From Primula veris (Eukaryota; Streptophyta; Magnoliopsida; Ericales; Primulaceae), in contig OY821740.1 of NCBI GenBank assembly GCA_963682055.1, positions 13,664,814 to 13,728,813 of the forward strand: a DNA stretch of 64,000 nucleotides, read 5' to 3'. Every line of letters begins with the position of its first letter. The stretch's first letter is position 1. The notes beneath the pieces were generated by a model. That model did no database searches. It saw only the letters and a list, made by a program, of their open reading frames with translations, and was not told where the DNA came from. The translations under genes and the position numbers were made by a program. Below are positions 49,316-59,708 of this stretch, piece after piece.

Positions 49316-49354
<39 letters not shown>

Positions 49355-51688
49355 GCTTCACAAAGATTCATTAGGAAGGTAAGCTTCCATCAATTTTTAT
49401 TTATATTTTTTTTACAAAAAAATACTTTACTTGATGAAAGGCCTCTGGCACTCTGCCGTAGGCAATGTCGGTTTTGAAAATATACTTGTTTGCTCCCCTT
49501 CAACAACTGGAGCCTCTAGCTAGGACATGAGTGATGAACTGATGATATCTCTTCGTTCGTAATATTTTTTATTTTATTTTGGAAATTAAGCGTTTTATTG
49601 ATATGCCGAACCTTTCAAAACTATGCATGTATGTCTACAAGCAAAACTTAGAAAGATTAGGACTTCATCGAAGGAAGTGTGGTCCTAATCTCCAAACATT
49701 AGATCTAAAATCATTTCTATTGCTACTAGTTACATTTGAAAATCTATTCAAACTAGACGTAACCAAAAGCTCGATTTCTTTGATGACTTTACTGGGGGAA
49801 AGTCTAGTGTCTCTATAAATTCTAGCATTTCTTTCTTTCCATATACAATAAACGGAAGTCGCCAAGATGATACTTCTCAAAAATGCACTAACCGTTTTAC
49901 CGTTACTTCGCGATCTCACTCAACGCATCCATTGATTCCAAAATCGGTTTATCTCATTACAACCGATCTTACCAAATAAGATGGACCAAATGCGTTTCGA
50001 GAATACACATTGAAAAAATAAGTGATCCCTCGATTCCGCATGTTGATGGCAAAGCTCATATCGATTGACTTGAACCAACCCCATTTTTTGTAGTCGGTCA
50101 AGCGCTGAAAGCTTATTCAAGTTCGCTAACCAAAGTATGAAATTACAACTTGGAGGAACTTTACTATTCCAAACAAATTTACTCCAAGGAGGTAAACGTT
50201 ATTCTCCCTAAATTGTATTAATTTGTAAGTTAATTTTATAAAGCTCTAACTTTATGTCATATTGATGATACAAACAAATCCAACAAATCAACTTTATTGG
50301 AATAGAAGCTTTATATTTGGGTCTATATTGTTAAGAGAAACAAAAAAAAAGTTTGATAGAAATTAAAGAGAGAACAAGAATGGTACCATCTCTTAAATTC
50401 AAAAAATAAAGATGGTATCTCATGGAACAGGTTCCAAGAGAAACAAAAAGGTAAATTGACAACAAATTGACTGGAAGGCTACAAATGAAAAATGTTTTAA
50501 CACCACAACAAAAGCTTCCAGCATTATTCACAATCTTTAAAACAGGAGCCAAACTGGAACTTCTTCTATGGGTCATAGCTACTACCTAACAATCCAACTA
50601 AAGCAGTCAAAATGACAACCAAGAGAGATGATAGTATTTAGAAAACAACACTAGTGTTGCTCCTTTTAGACTTGATCATGGAAATGACTCAAATAAACAT
50701 TGAAGTCATTCATTTGATGTGGTCCAAATTTTGCTTATAAGTAGAGGAGTTTCTCATAACCACAGACTTGTTGTTTTTTGAACAGAGAAGAGGAGTTGCT
50801 CAGACTTTAGAGTGCTTACGATCTGGATCACTGAATGTCTTTCTAAAACAGATGATATATAATCTTATAGGAAACAAACATGTTTATAGATAAAAGTGCA
50901 AATTATTATTCCTATTAAAGGGGCTCACACGAAAATCCCTTGCAAATCTCCAATCAACCGATTACTTTAGCAGTAACACTGTGGCCTTACACAATTTATT
51001 TACCAAAAGAACTCCTCACAAAACAAAACAAAAAACAGTAAACTAATCGACAGATATAACCAATATACCATTTATTTTCTAATAAATATTTGGAAGTTTG
51101 GGAAATCCAAAATTTAAAAACGAAATTGATCACACATGGTTTTGTCCAAACTTCCTCTTAAACAAACTGTCAAAGTACCTTCTTGACAGATGCATATATT
51201 CTTATGAGCCAAAAAAAGTAACATCATAGTTTTGTTAATCTGGAAATACGAATCAACCACTGCCAGTACACTTGTGGCTTAGGGTTGAGAGGGTGCAGCT
51301 GATAAGCAACTCCTTTGGAAATTTTCGTCTTGAATTTAGCTTGCGATGTAAAAAAATTCTTTTATCTGCGTTTGACTTGGTTACCTAATGAATGAAATGA
51401 TAAACTATTTCTTGCTTCCAAAAAAAAAATAAAAAAATCATAGTTTTGTTAATCGGTTGAGGAAATAAAAGAACATGACCTAACTGAAACATGCAAATGC
51501 ATAGGAAATTAGGAATAGACTGAAAACAGTATTATAAATGGATAAATGGATTAGCCTAAAGAGAAAAAAAAGAAAGAGATGGAATAATAATAATAAATAA
51601 ATAAATAAAAAGTGTAAGTAAATTACACACCGTCAGAGCAGCAAGAGTTGTGAGTTATATTTTTCTGTTTACGAAGACGTTTGGGCAT
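48236..51688 (-). CDS. R3-MYB transcription factor, CPC/TRY/ETC type
   Basis: Single-repeat MYB that competes with R2R3-MYBs for bHLH partners and so represses the MYB-bHLH-WD40 complex (trichome, root-hair or anthocyanin control). Three exons in coding order: 51631-51688, 49123-49210, 48236-48338; 82 residues, normal for the class. The MYB repeat spans about residues 26-73 (EWKFINMNDQELDMIYRMHK; LVGDRWTLIAGRIPGR; EEIERFWIMTH). The bHLH-binding signature is present as D37-M38-R41-L45-L52-R56, with Met replacing the first Leu. WIM at 69-71 matches the W-x-M associated with cell-to-cell movement of CPC. There is no activation domain and the basic N-terminus is MPKRLRKQK. Each exon is under 110 nt, so simple ORF scans miss it. 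Which of CPC, TRY or ETC it equals cannot be settled here. Confidence 0.92.
49316..49353. repeat. Poly-G homopolymer, 38 bases
   Basis: G-run in intron 1 of the R3-MYB gene, the second such run in the window. Confidence 0.8.
49565..50215 (-). mobile_element. LINE fragment (RT zinc-binding end) in R3-MYB intron 1
   Basis: The minus strand reads the zinc-binding C-terminal part of a plant LINE ORF2 (LCHQHAESRDHLFFQCVFSK, then SVYCIWKERNARIYR). A stop codon at 49920-49922 interrupts the frame and both sides stay in the same frame. The C-terminal end resembles the LINE piece at 12758-13095 (CIW-ERNARI and SSLNRF/FSLNKF blocks), so both belong to one family. Outer ends are approximate. Confidence 0.85.
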
Positions 51689-52497
51689 TCTGTAGAAAAA
51701 AGGAGTTTGAGAGAAAGTTGAGAAATGGGGAAGGTGAAATTTGGAGGGAGAGAATGTTAGAGGTACTCAAGGATCTGACTCTAGCTATAGAGCTCCCCTA
51801 TTTGTATTGGTAGCTAGTTCGGTAACTTCAGTTATATAAAAATAATACTTGCACCAAACTTTATCGAGTTCATTAATTATTGTTACTATTTTTTACAAAA
51901 ATAAGTTTTGTAAAAAAATAAATATGAAAGGTAGTTGTACAATGTTTGTAATGAAACACGAAAATATGATTATTTTCAAATTAAATGAAATGCTAACGTT
52001 TTGTATATTTACTGAACCAAAGCAGTAACCTAGATAAAAATGAACTGGAAATGGTGAGAACAAGTCGCTGAACAAATGGTCAAACCAAACATACAAAACT
52101 TTGGATATGTTTGACTAGTTGTTCTTCATGATTAATGTTGATATATTTAATTATGAAAATGTTTTTGTCAGACCGTGACTAGTAAGGAACGTGGAACGCA
52201 TGCATGGTTATGTTTTAAACACATTTTAGTTTTTTTTATTAACACATTTTACATCTACTATTGCGGGTTCTTTAATGAAAACATTATCGTCAAATGATTT
52301 GAATACAATCCATTAAAAGGAGAAGAAAAATGTCTTCTTAAAACTAAAGTGGATTGAGTAGCTAATCTGTTTAAAGGTATGTAGTTTTGGTAAAATTCAG
52401 AAAAATATATATTTCTTCGTTAGGAGAAAGGATTGTTTTTTTAATCATCATAAATTCTGTTGTATGATGAAATCGAAAATCTTATTTTTTTACATTT
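51689..52497. other. Upstream region of the R3-MYB gene
   Basis: Contains the presumed promoter and 5' leader. No other gene or clear element was recognised. Confidence 0.5.
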
Positions 52498-53395
52498 AGG
52501 TTCTGTTTGCTTTGTTTTAAAATAGTTGTAAACAAACATTTACGGGTAAAATATATTTTTTGGGTGATTGGTTCACCGTAAAACAGTTTTTTTGGGAAAA
52601 CTTTTTCCACATATCCAGTAAAATTGGTAAAAACGATTACCTCACAAATAAAGTTGTAAACGATTTACGGAACCTCTCTAGTATTATAACTATTATTAAT
52701 TATAGGTTTATCTTTCAAATTTATTTAATAATGAGTCCAATTCCATCTAATTAACCAATAAAAAAATTAAAAAAAAAAAGGAAAATAGGAAAATCTCTAA
52801 AAATAACAAAAATTAAAAATTAAAAAAAATCCAAAAAATGTAAAAAAAAATCAAAAAATTTGAAAAAGTTAAAATCTAATTAACCAATAAAAAAATAGGA
52901 AAAAATCTAAAAAATGGAAAAAAAATAAAAATAAAATCTGAAAAATAAAAAAACACATTTTATTTTTAAAAAGCTAAAATCAAATTAAGCAATAAAATAA
53001 ACATAGGAAAATCTTTAAAAAAATAACAAAAAATCAAGTAAAAAATCCTGAAAATTCTAAAAAAAAAACCCAAGAAAATTTGAAAAGGCTAAAAAAAGTC
53101 AATAATATCTTCTATACTTCTAATTTATGAGTTTATAGGTTGAAAATTTATAAGTTATTACAAGTGACGTATAAAAAAAAGTGTTTAGCTAAAGTTTCTT
53201 ATGCATGTTGAGATTTTTACCAATTATTTGTTAAAAAAACAATTTATAAAAAAAAAACTTGAGTTTGTATAAAATTTTAGTTGAAAAACTTTTATGCACC
53301 AACCGTCCGTAAATGAAAAGAAAACAAAAGGTGAAACTTTCCTATAAAAATAATTTTCTCATGTAAAACTTTTACTATGAAACAAACAGAGTCTT
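52498..53395. mobile_element. Probable non-autonomous DNA element with A-rich core
   Basis: A left end TTAGGTTCTGTTTGCTTTG and a right end AAACAAACAGAGTCTTAA are roughly inverted, enclosing a core of degenerate A-rich repeats (52740-53090, with CTAATTAACCAATAAAAAAA seen twice). There is no coding and no firm target duplication. Confidence 0.45.
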
Positions 53396-53908
53396 AAGGA
53401 GTCATTTATACTTTGTATGATTTTCTAATCGTACCAAAACATACTCTCTATAAATACTTAATTGTTGTTAGTATTATTTTTTAATAATAATTTTTTTATA
53501 GTTAGAAGAAACACAAGTGGTACGGTGGGATACAAACAATATTGATTTTTAATGTTTGATAAGAACAATTTCATCTCTACTTATGAAGGGAGACGGTGAT
53601 ACTCTTTAAAAATAAAAAATTAACTATGAGACTATATGGTAATGTTTTCCAAGTTGAATTCATCAAATACAGATACAATGAATTTTAGCGATAAAAATGT
53701 GAATGCTCCAAGAGTACTATACAACTGTCTGCATTCGAGAAAGATATAATTTATTTATTTTTGTAATCTCGAGAAAGATATAATAAACTCATCAATATTA
53801 TACCCACCGTTATCAAAGAATATAAGATTATACTTGGTAAAAAAAAAAGTACTTGTGCGGATATTTGTTAAGATCCACTACAAATCAGACAAATAACTGG
53901 TGGAAGCA
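53396..53908. other. AT-rich intergenic
   Basis: Nothing recognised. Confidence 0.45.
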
Positions 53909-53916
53909 ATTGCAGC

Positions 53917-54701
53917 CATGGGCGGATCATACCCCCAAATTTCCCCCCATAAAATTATCAAAATACTCCTAATGTGTTTTATCATATTTACATACATTTG
54001 TTTCAAGTTTTTAGTAGTATTTATATACACACATATTATTATATTTAATAAATTATTGGGAAAATCTAGGGTGAACCCGGTGTAATATTAAAAATATTAC
54101 AATATAATGAGTATAGTTGTTTTTTTATTTAATTTTAAGACCGGTTCATAATATTTTCCAATTTCGTTCTTTATCTTTTAGATGTATATAGTTACATTTG
54201 CATTCATTCTAAACTTACCCACATTTTTTGGATTGGTTTATTTAGGAGAAAAATTGTCGAATGAGATCAATCTGTCTTTAGATTTTGGGGTATTTTATTT
54301 ATACACAAGATTGTATTTCTAACAACCAATAAAAATGAATTTAATTATGTCAATTTATTATATTTTAATTTTGTGGTTTCTCTCTCTTGTATACATATTT
54401 GTTTCGGATTGAAAATACGTGAGAACAGTTGATGTAAAGAGTCGAATTCGAAAAAAAAAAGATTTAGTTGAATAATATGTTTCTTATTGTGTATGTCAAT
54501 AAACATTTCAAACAATGTAACAAACGATGTAAAACGTAATGGATTCGAACGAGCTAGTTGTTGAACTCAATTGTAATTTTACCTTTAATTTGTAACAACA
54601 TTTTTGTGTCACATTTTTTAATCGATATAAATTTTTTACTATGTGATGAGTATCTATATAAATCGTGTCCGTCCAAAATAAAAAATTTGCATCCGTCCCT
54701 G
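53917..54701. mobile_element. hAT-like non-autonomous element
   Basis: Ends CATGGGCGGAT and ATCCGTCCCTG are inverted apart from two changes. An 8-bp target duplication with one mismatch flanks it (ATTGCAGC at 53909-53916, ATTGCACC at 54702-54709), as expected for hAT. The 785-bp interior encodes no recognisable transposase. Confidence 0.75.
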
Positions 54702-54709
54702 ATTGCACC

Positions 54710-55254
54710 AATGAACTTAGACGAGAAGATCTTTTTTGAAATAATTTTCTAAGTATATATATATAATCTGAAATAAAACTACAATTATTGGAATCGAAAT
54801 TTCAGCAGTGAAAAGAAAAAAAGTTAAAATAGGAAATTGATCATCCATTTTCTATATCTTCAACCTTGGATATTCTATTTATACTATTTATGTTGTTGAT
54901 TACTTCTCTGACTTGCAAAAGAGTACTCTTAATTTTCCAAAATGAGTTTCTAAAATAATCGAATTTCAACCTTGATCCTATTCAATTCAAATTGCTTATC
55001 CTCCTCCTTTTCTCTCTTTTGTCCTTTGTCATGACTCATTACAACAATGCAAAATAATCTTTTTTAAGCCTTTGAGGTATATGAACAATGTTATAAAAGA
55101 CGCAAACCGAGTTCTAGACGGAAATATCTCGGACTAATGCCTAATTTAGCTTAATCAAGTCTAACTCCGTTTAACAACCACCTAATCTGCTTAGTCATCT
55201 AGGCACTCATGCTCTGCGTACCGTAATGTATTTGAATAAATTGTAGGTGGTATT
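54710..55254. other. AT-rich intergenic
   Basis: No gene or element recognised. Confidence 0.45.
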
Positions 55255-55280
55255 GACACACACACACACACACACACACA
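55255..55280. repeat. (AC)n microsatellite
   Basis: About 13 AC units. Confidence 0.9.
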
Positions 55281-55332
55281 GAGAAAAACTTTTATACCTT
55301 TACAAATGTAGGGTTAATATAAAAAAGGACAA

Positions 55333-55820
55333 ACCACCAGCTTAACACATTACATATAAGAAAACCATCTAATAAGAAAGTGACACTACATGAACTAAAA
55401 AGGTAGAAACTTAACAAAATTCAGAACTCATTGTTCAACTGCATCAGGGAAAACAGCAACTTTGTTATTGCAACTTGCAAATACAGCCTTAGCCTTCATG
55501 ACTACCATCCAAAAACCTAACCTGTAATTGTAATGAGTAAAGACTATTTCTCCTAAAAAAGAGAGCCAGTGACCATTCAGAACCACCGGCTTAATTAACA
55601 CATTCTACTGAAGAAAAACCATATTATTAAGGAATTAAAACTTAAATTTGATTTCATTTATCGATAATAAACTAATAAAAGAGGCACTAGATGAACTAAA
55701 AAAGTAGAAACATAACAAAATTCAGAACTCATTTTTTAACTGAATCGGAGAAACACTAACTTTTTATTGTGTTGCCTTAGCATGCATGACTCCTACCATC
55801 CAATAACATGACCTGTGAAG
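55333..55820 (-). pseudogene. Duplicated orphan terminal-exon fragment
   Basis: Two related segments (55333-55531 and 55581-55820) lie in direct orientation. In the first, the minus strand reads a good acceptor (TTACAG at the 55522 boundary) followed by an open 30-codon exon, 55428-55521, ending in TGA; it includes VVMKAKAVFASCNN and VAVFPDAVEQ. The second copy has lost the frame. I do not recognise the family and see no upstream exons on this strand, so this looks like a duplicated gene scrap. It could instead be 3' exons of a transposed gene or chance. Confidence 0.45.
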
Positions 55821-55822
55821 AC

Positions 55823-56333
55823 CAGGGGCGGATTTAAGGGAGGCTGTCGCCACCCAGAAATTTTGAAAACGATTTTTTTATAGGGAAAATTTGAGAAATT
55901 TAGGTTATATAAATTAATAGTTCCAATAAGATATATAACTATAATTAGCTCAGTTGGTAATGCTAACTAAAATTAAACAAGAGTTTATTAATTTGATTAT
56001 TTACTATTGCAACTTATTGTTTTTTATTTCTTTCATGTTTATTTAATTACATGAGTAACACTTCATTACTCATTATTTTTAATAAGAACCCTATATTTCT
56101 ATCTTTCTTCTTAAAATCTACAAATAATTTTGGAATAACTCATTTTGATGTTAGGAAACAAAAAAAATATCTTTATAATTTTAAATTTACTTTGTTTTTT
56201 ACAATTATCAACTCGGTTTTTCTAACACTTCATAATACACTTTTAAACTCAGTTTTCAATTATTTTAAACGTTGTTTTTTTAAAATTCTAGTAGCAATTT
56301 TTTTTTACGGCCCCCCAGAAGTTCCGCCACTGA
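55823..56333. mobile_element. hAT-like MITE with CAG-GGCGGA ends
   Basis: The left end CAGGGGCGGATTTAAGGGAG is inverted relative to the right end GAAGTTCCGCCACTG. Flanks GTGAAGAC and AGTGAAGG/GTGAAGGC are similar but offset by one base. A tRNA box A-like TAGCTCAGTTGGTA lies at 55946-55959 with no box B. No transposase. Confidence 0.7.
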
Positions 56334-56518
56334 GTGAAGGCTGTTTCGAACCTTATATAAAACGAGAATGTGTACTCATGGAAGCATGTCTCATTTTCGT
56401 TCAGCTGTTTTAACGTTTTTAAGCTACCAAAGTACCAATATAAAATACTATTAAATTACACCATGACTTGCTTGAGGAGGTGAGTATAAAATAAGCATTG
56501 TTATAGATACTAGAGCAT

Positions 56519-57473
56519 TTTTTTTTTCAATATCCGATCTATTTTATTAATAAAATCGTAAAAATATTCTTTCATGGGTCACGCTCCCATGATAGCGTTT
56601 CCAATCAAAAACATTAACGGAAAATGATGGCATTACGACCTACAATCAAAAAGCAACTAGTGCTAATGAACCTATTTTACTAAGGACATGGCAAAAAACA
56701 ACAAGATTAACACTTTTAATCTCGACTTTTCAAAGAAAAAAAAAATTCTGCGATGACTTACTATTTACTCCTTATGTCCCCTATCCTTATATCTCATATA
56801 CATCGCCGTGATCAAAGTGATCTAAACAACAAGTTCAAGAGAACTTTTTTGCTTAAAAAGGAGATTAGCCATGTTAATTTAATGCAAAAACCAGTCCAAA
56901 AGTATGCAATATCAACTGAAACATCAGATTAGTACGAGCTAACTCTCATCTCACTTAGACAAACTTGTTGAAGAAAGATTTCATACTGCTACATCTTGAA
57001 TTTTGTATGTATTTCCTTTAACACAAGGGGTTTCGCTCTGGTCCAAAACATACGCAGCATGAGTGAGCTTTGTGAACTCCATGGGTGAGAAAAATGTCTT
57101 GTTGGAGCCGTGCGCTCCTTGTTTTGCTAAAACATCTGCCATCTGATTCTGTTCCCTATATATATGACATAAATCATAACTCACAAGACCCATTAGTTCA
57201 ACTAAATCCAACCATAAAGTATCAAATTTAGGCCCTGGTTTGGTGCCTTTTTTCCACCAATTGGCAATAAGTTCAGAGTCCGTTTCTATGCAAATATTAC
57301 TAATATTTAACATGTAACATATAAGCAAGTCATCTCTAATAGCCCTGAATTCTGCATAAGTGTTAGTTTGATTGCCAAGATAACTAATAAATGCAAAGAT
57401 TAAATAACCATTGTCATCTCTTAGAATACCCCCACAACCACTATTACCTGAGTTACCATATGCAGAACCAGTT
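56519..57473 (-). mobile_element. LINE remnant with RNase H domain
   Basis: From 57470 down to 56981 the minus strand is open and encodes an RNase H of the type at the end of plant LINE ORF2 or RNase H-like genes: GSAYGNSGNSGCGGILRDDN, TYAEFRAIRDD, CIETDSELIANWW, HIYREQNQMADVLAKQGA. Acidic residues of AEF, ETD and MAD are present, but the first DGS reads TGS at the truncated right end. A T-run follows TAGAGCAT at 56511-56518, and TAGAGCAT recurs at 57474-57481, suggesting the poly(A) end and target duplication of a truncated insertion. The repeat ACCAGTTTAGAGCATG just outside makes that duplication less certain. Confidence 0.75.
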
Positions 57474-57481
57474 TAGAGCAT

Positions 57482-59049
57482 GCGTACCAGTTTAGAGCAT
57501 GTGTACCAGTTTACTTAGTTAATTAACATTACTTTTATATTTTTAGGGTAATAGTTTAGTTTTATATATTTTTCAGCTTTCCTATCAAATTTATTATCAT
57601 AACTAAATATTACTATATTTTAATATATCTATATCATTTTTTTCAACCCAAATTAATTTACTAGAACAACCACGTTAAATAACTTACAAATTTTATCGTA
57701 TTTAAAGTAAAAAGTACATTTTTACAACTTATAAGTAAACGTTTTGGTTTATACAAATTATTATACTGTACTATCCCTATATTTAAAAAATTGCATCTTA
57801 GTCCTTGTAGTTTTAGCTACAATTTTATTATATTTAAATGATACATTATTAGTACCGGATTTAGAGTATATTCATAACTTATTTATGTATTGTTCTCGCT
57901 TATGTGATACTTTATTTTACTCCTCCGCCGTCTAAATTTTAAAAATATCATAATTACAAAGATTAGTGATTCGTGATTTCAATTCATTTGTCATATGTCG
58001 CATGAAAAAGTAAAAGTTCCTAATACCTAAAGCGAATTCGGTATTACACAATATCATGTCATTTATGCTATTAAATTACCTTTTGGATAGCTGAAGTTCT
58101 TCTTTTTTAAACCAAATATTCCCGACCCAATATCCTGTCATTTATGCTATTAAGTTCCTAATAATGAATTCAGTTTACACGATATTATGTCATACATGGG
58201 ATAATTAATTTATCTTTATTTGAAAAAATTATGTTTACATTAAATATTTTATTTATGTGAGTGTAGAATAAAAATTATAAAATAGCTTTTAATTAACAAA
58301 TAAAGAAGTCTACAAGAAATTTTGATAAAAGATTTGTGCTTATTTCCCCTAATAACAAGACCTTATTCAAATAATTTGTAATTTTAAGTAAACTAAATAT
58401 ATGCCCCGCAAACATATATAAAAATAGCTCGTGTACATATTGTTGGAATGTGCTTTCACATTTATTTTCAATATCACTTCTTTAGAATCACGCTACAATT
58501 ACCCATTAAATAAGGAAAAAAAACCACACCGTCCGGGGCTTTCTTGTTAGTTTCCTTAAACAGAACGACATAAACCATTCAGATGACCAAAGGTTAAAGT
58601 AAAATACAAATTTGGCTCGAATTTTAGTCACCGTAGCATATGTAATGCAAGTGTAACCGGAATTAAAAACCACCATACATACCAAAAAAAATACTCCAAA
58701 AAGGGCCATATCAGAACAATCATAGACCATATTGCCGAACACGGTCTTCGCGCAAACAAATTTGAAACCATTATGATCTTGAAAGTGTCCAAGCTAATAA
58801 AAGTTAAGTTGCTTGACCATAAAAAGGATAAGGGGGAAAAGGAGACAAGAATAACAATTTTAAAAAAAAAATCATGCTTATGAGTTATGACAAGACTTTT
58901 ACCAACTACAATCCAAAACTGCTAAGTCAGCAGTGGAATGCACCACAAATACGTGTGATAAATCATTTTCAGAACTTGCCTTATAAATATGGCCCCATTT
59001 TAAGACTTGTGGGTTACGGAAAAAATAAATGAAAATAGTGTAATAGATT
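57482..59049. other. AT-rich intergenic
   Basis: No gene recognised. Short direct repeats around ATGTCATTTATGCTATTAA occur at about 58056 and 58138. Confidence 0.5.
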
Positions 59050-59628
59050 TGTAATAACCCAATATTGTATTTTGCTGATAGAACATAAAAATTATATCCG
59101 AATATTCTATTTGGGTATTAAACAGCTCACCCATCATAGAGTGGTATCCAACGCTTGAATGAGCTATCACATGCCTTTCTTTGAGAATAAGAGTGGATAT
59201 CACTAAAAGCCCAAACCCACTTAACAAGTGACCCATGTCAGAAAAATCCCATGAGATGGAGACATTTGTCGACATCCTAGGAGGCATAATTGCCTATAAA
59301 TAGCCAAGTATCCCCCCTAAGAAAGGGACCAGAAAACATATCTAAAAAATATAGAGAGAAGGAGAGAAAAGATAAAAACTCGTCAGAACGTATTACATCA
59401 ATAGCCAAACCGAGCAAGATCGAGAACCGAGCACCGAAGAGAAGAGAAAGATCATGTTCCGGATCGAGCAGCGAATCCGAGCATAAATACAGTGATAGAA
59501 TTGTAGTCCGAACAATGGCAATTGCCGAATAATAATAAAGATCAAGAAGTGTTCATCGTTTATTGTCAATTCATTATATATTATTGTTGAAAAGCCTAAC
59601 GCAACCGACCAGAGTTATGGCTTTGTCA
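59050..59628 (+). repeat. 5' LTR of the Tat element (left boundary provisional)
   Basis: Ends with CA at 59628, two bases before the PBS. The left end is set at the TG of TGTAATAACCC because no second LTR is available for comparison. Confidence 0.6.
59295..59303 (+). promoter_or_regulatory. TATA box in the Tat LTR
   Basis: TATAAATAG inside the LTR, in GCC-TATAAATAG-CC context; the likely U3 promoter. Confidence 0.6.
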
Positions 59629-59630
59629 AA

Positions 59631-59650
59631 TGGCGCCGTATCCGGGAATC
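59631..59650 (+). other. Primer-binding site of the Tat element
   Basis: TGGCGCCGTATCCGGGAATC follows the LTR. The TGGCGCCG start matches the PBS class used by many plant Ty3/Gypsy elements; the tRNA is likely Asp-type but not certain. Confidence 0.75.
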
Positions 59651-59708
59651 ATCTAGTTCCCAACTAGCTTCGAAATCGAACACCAACGTTCTACCAGACG
59701 AGCAACAA

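Noticed and set aside
56051..56413. 120-codon frame on the plus strand
   Set aside because: AT-driven frame inside and across the end of a hAT-like MITE; low complexity.
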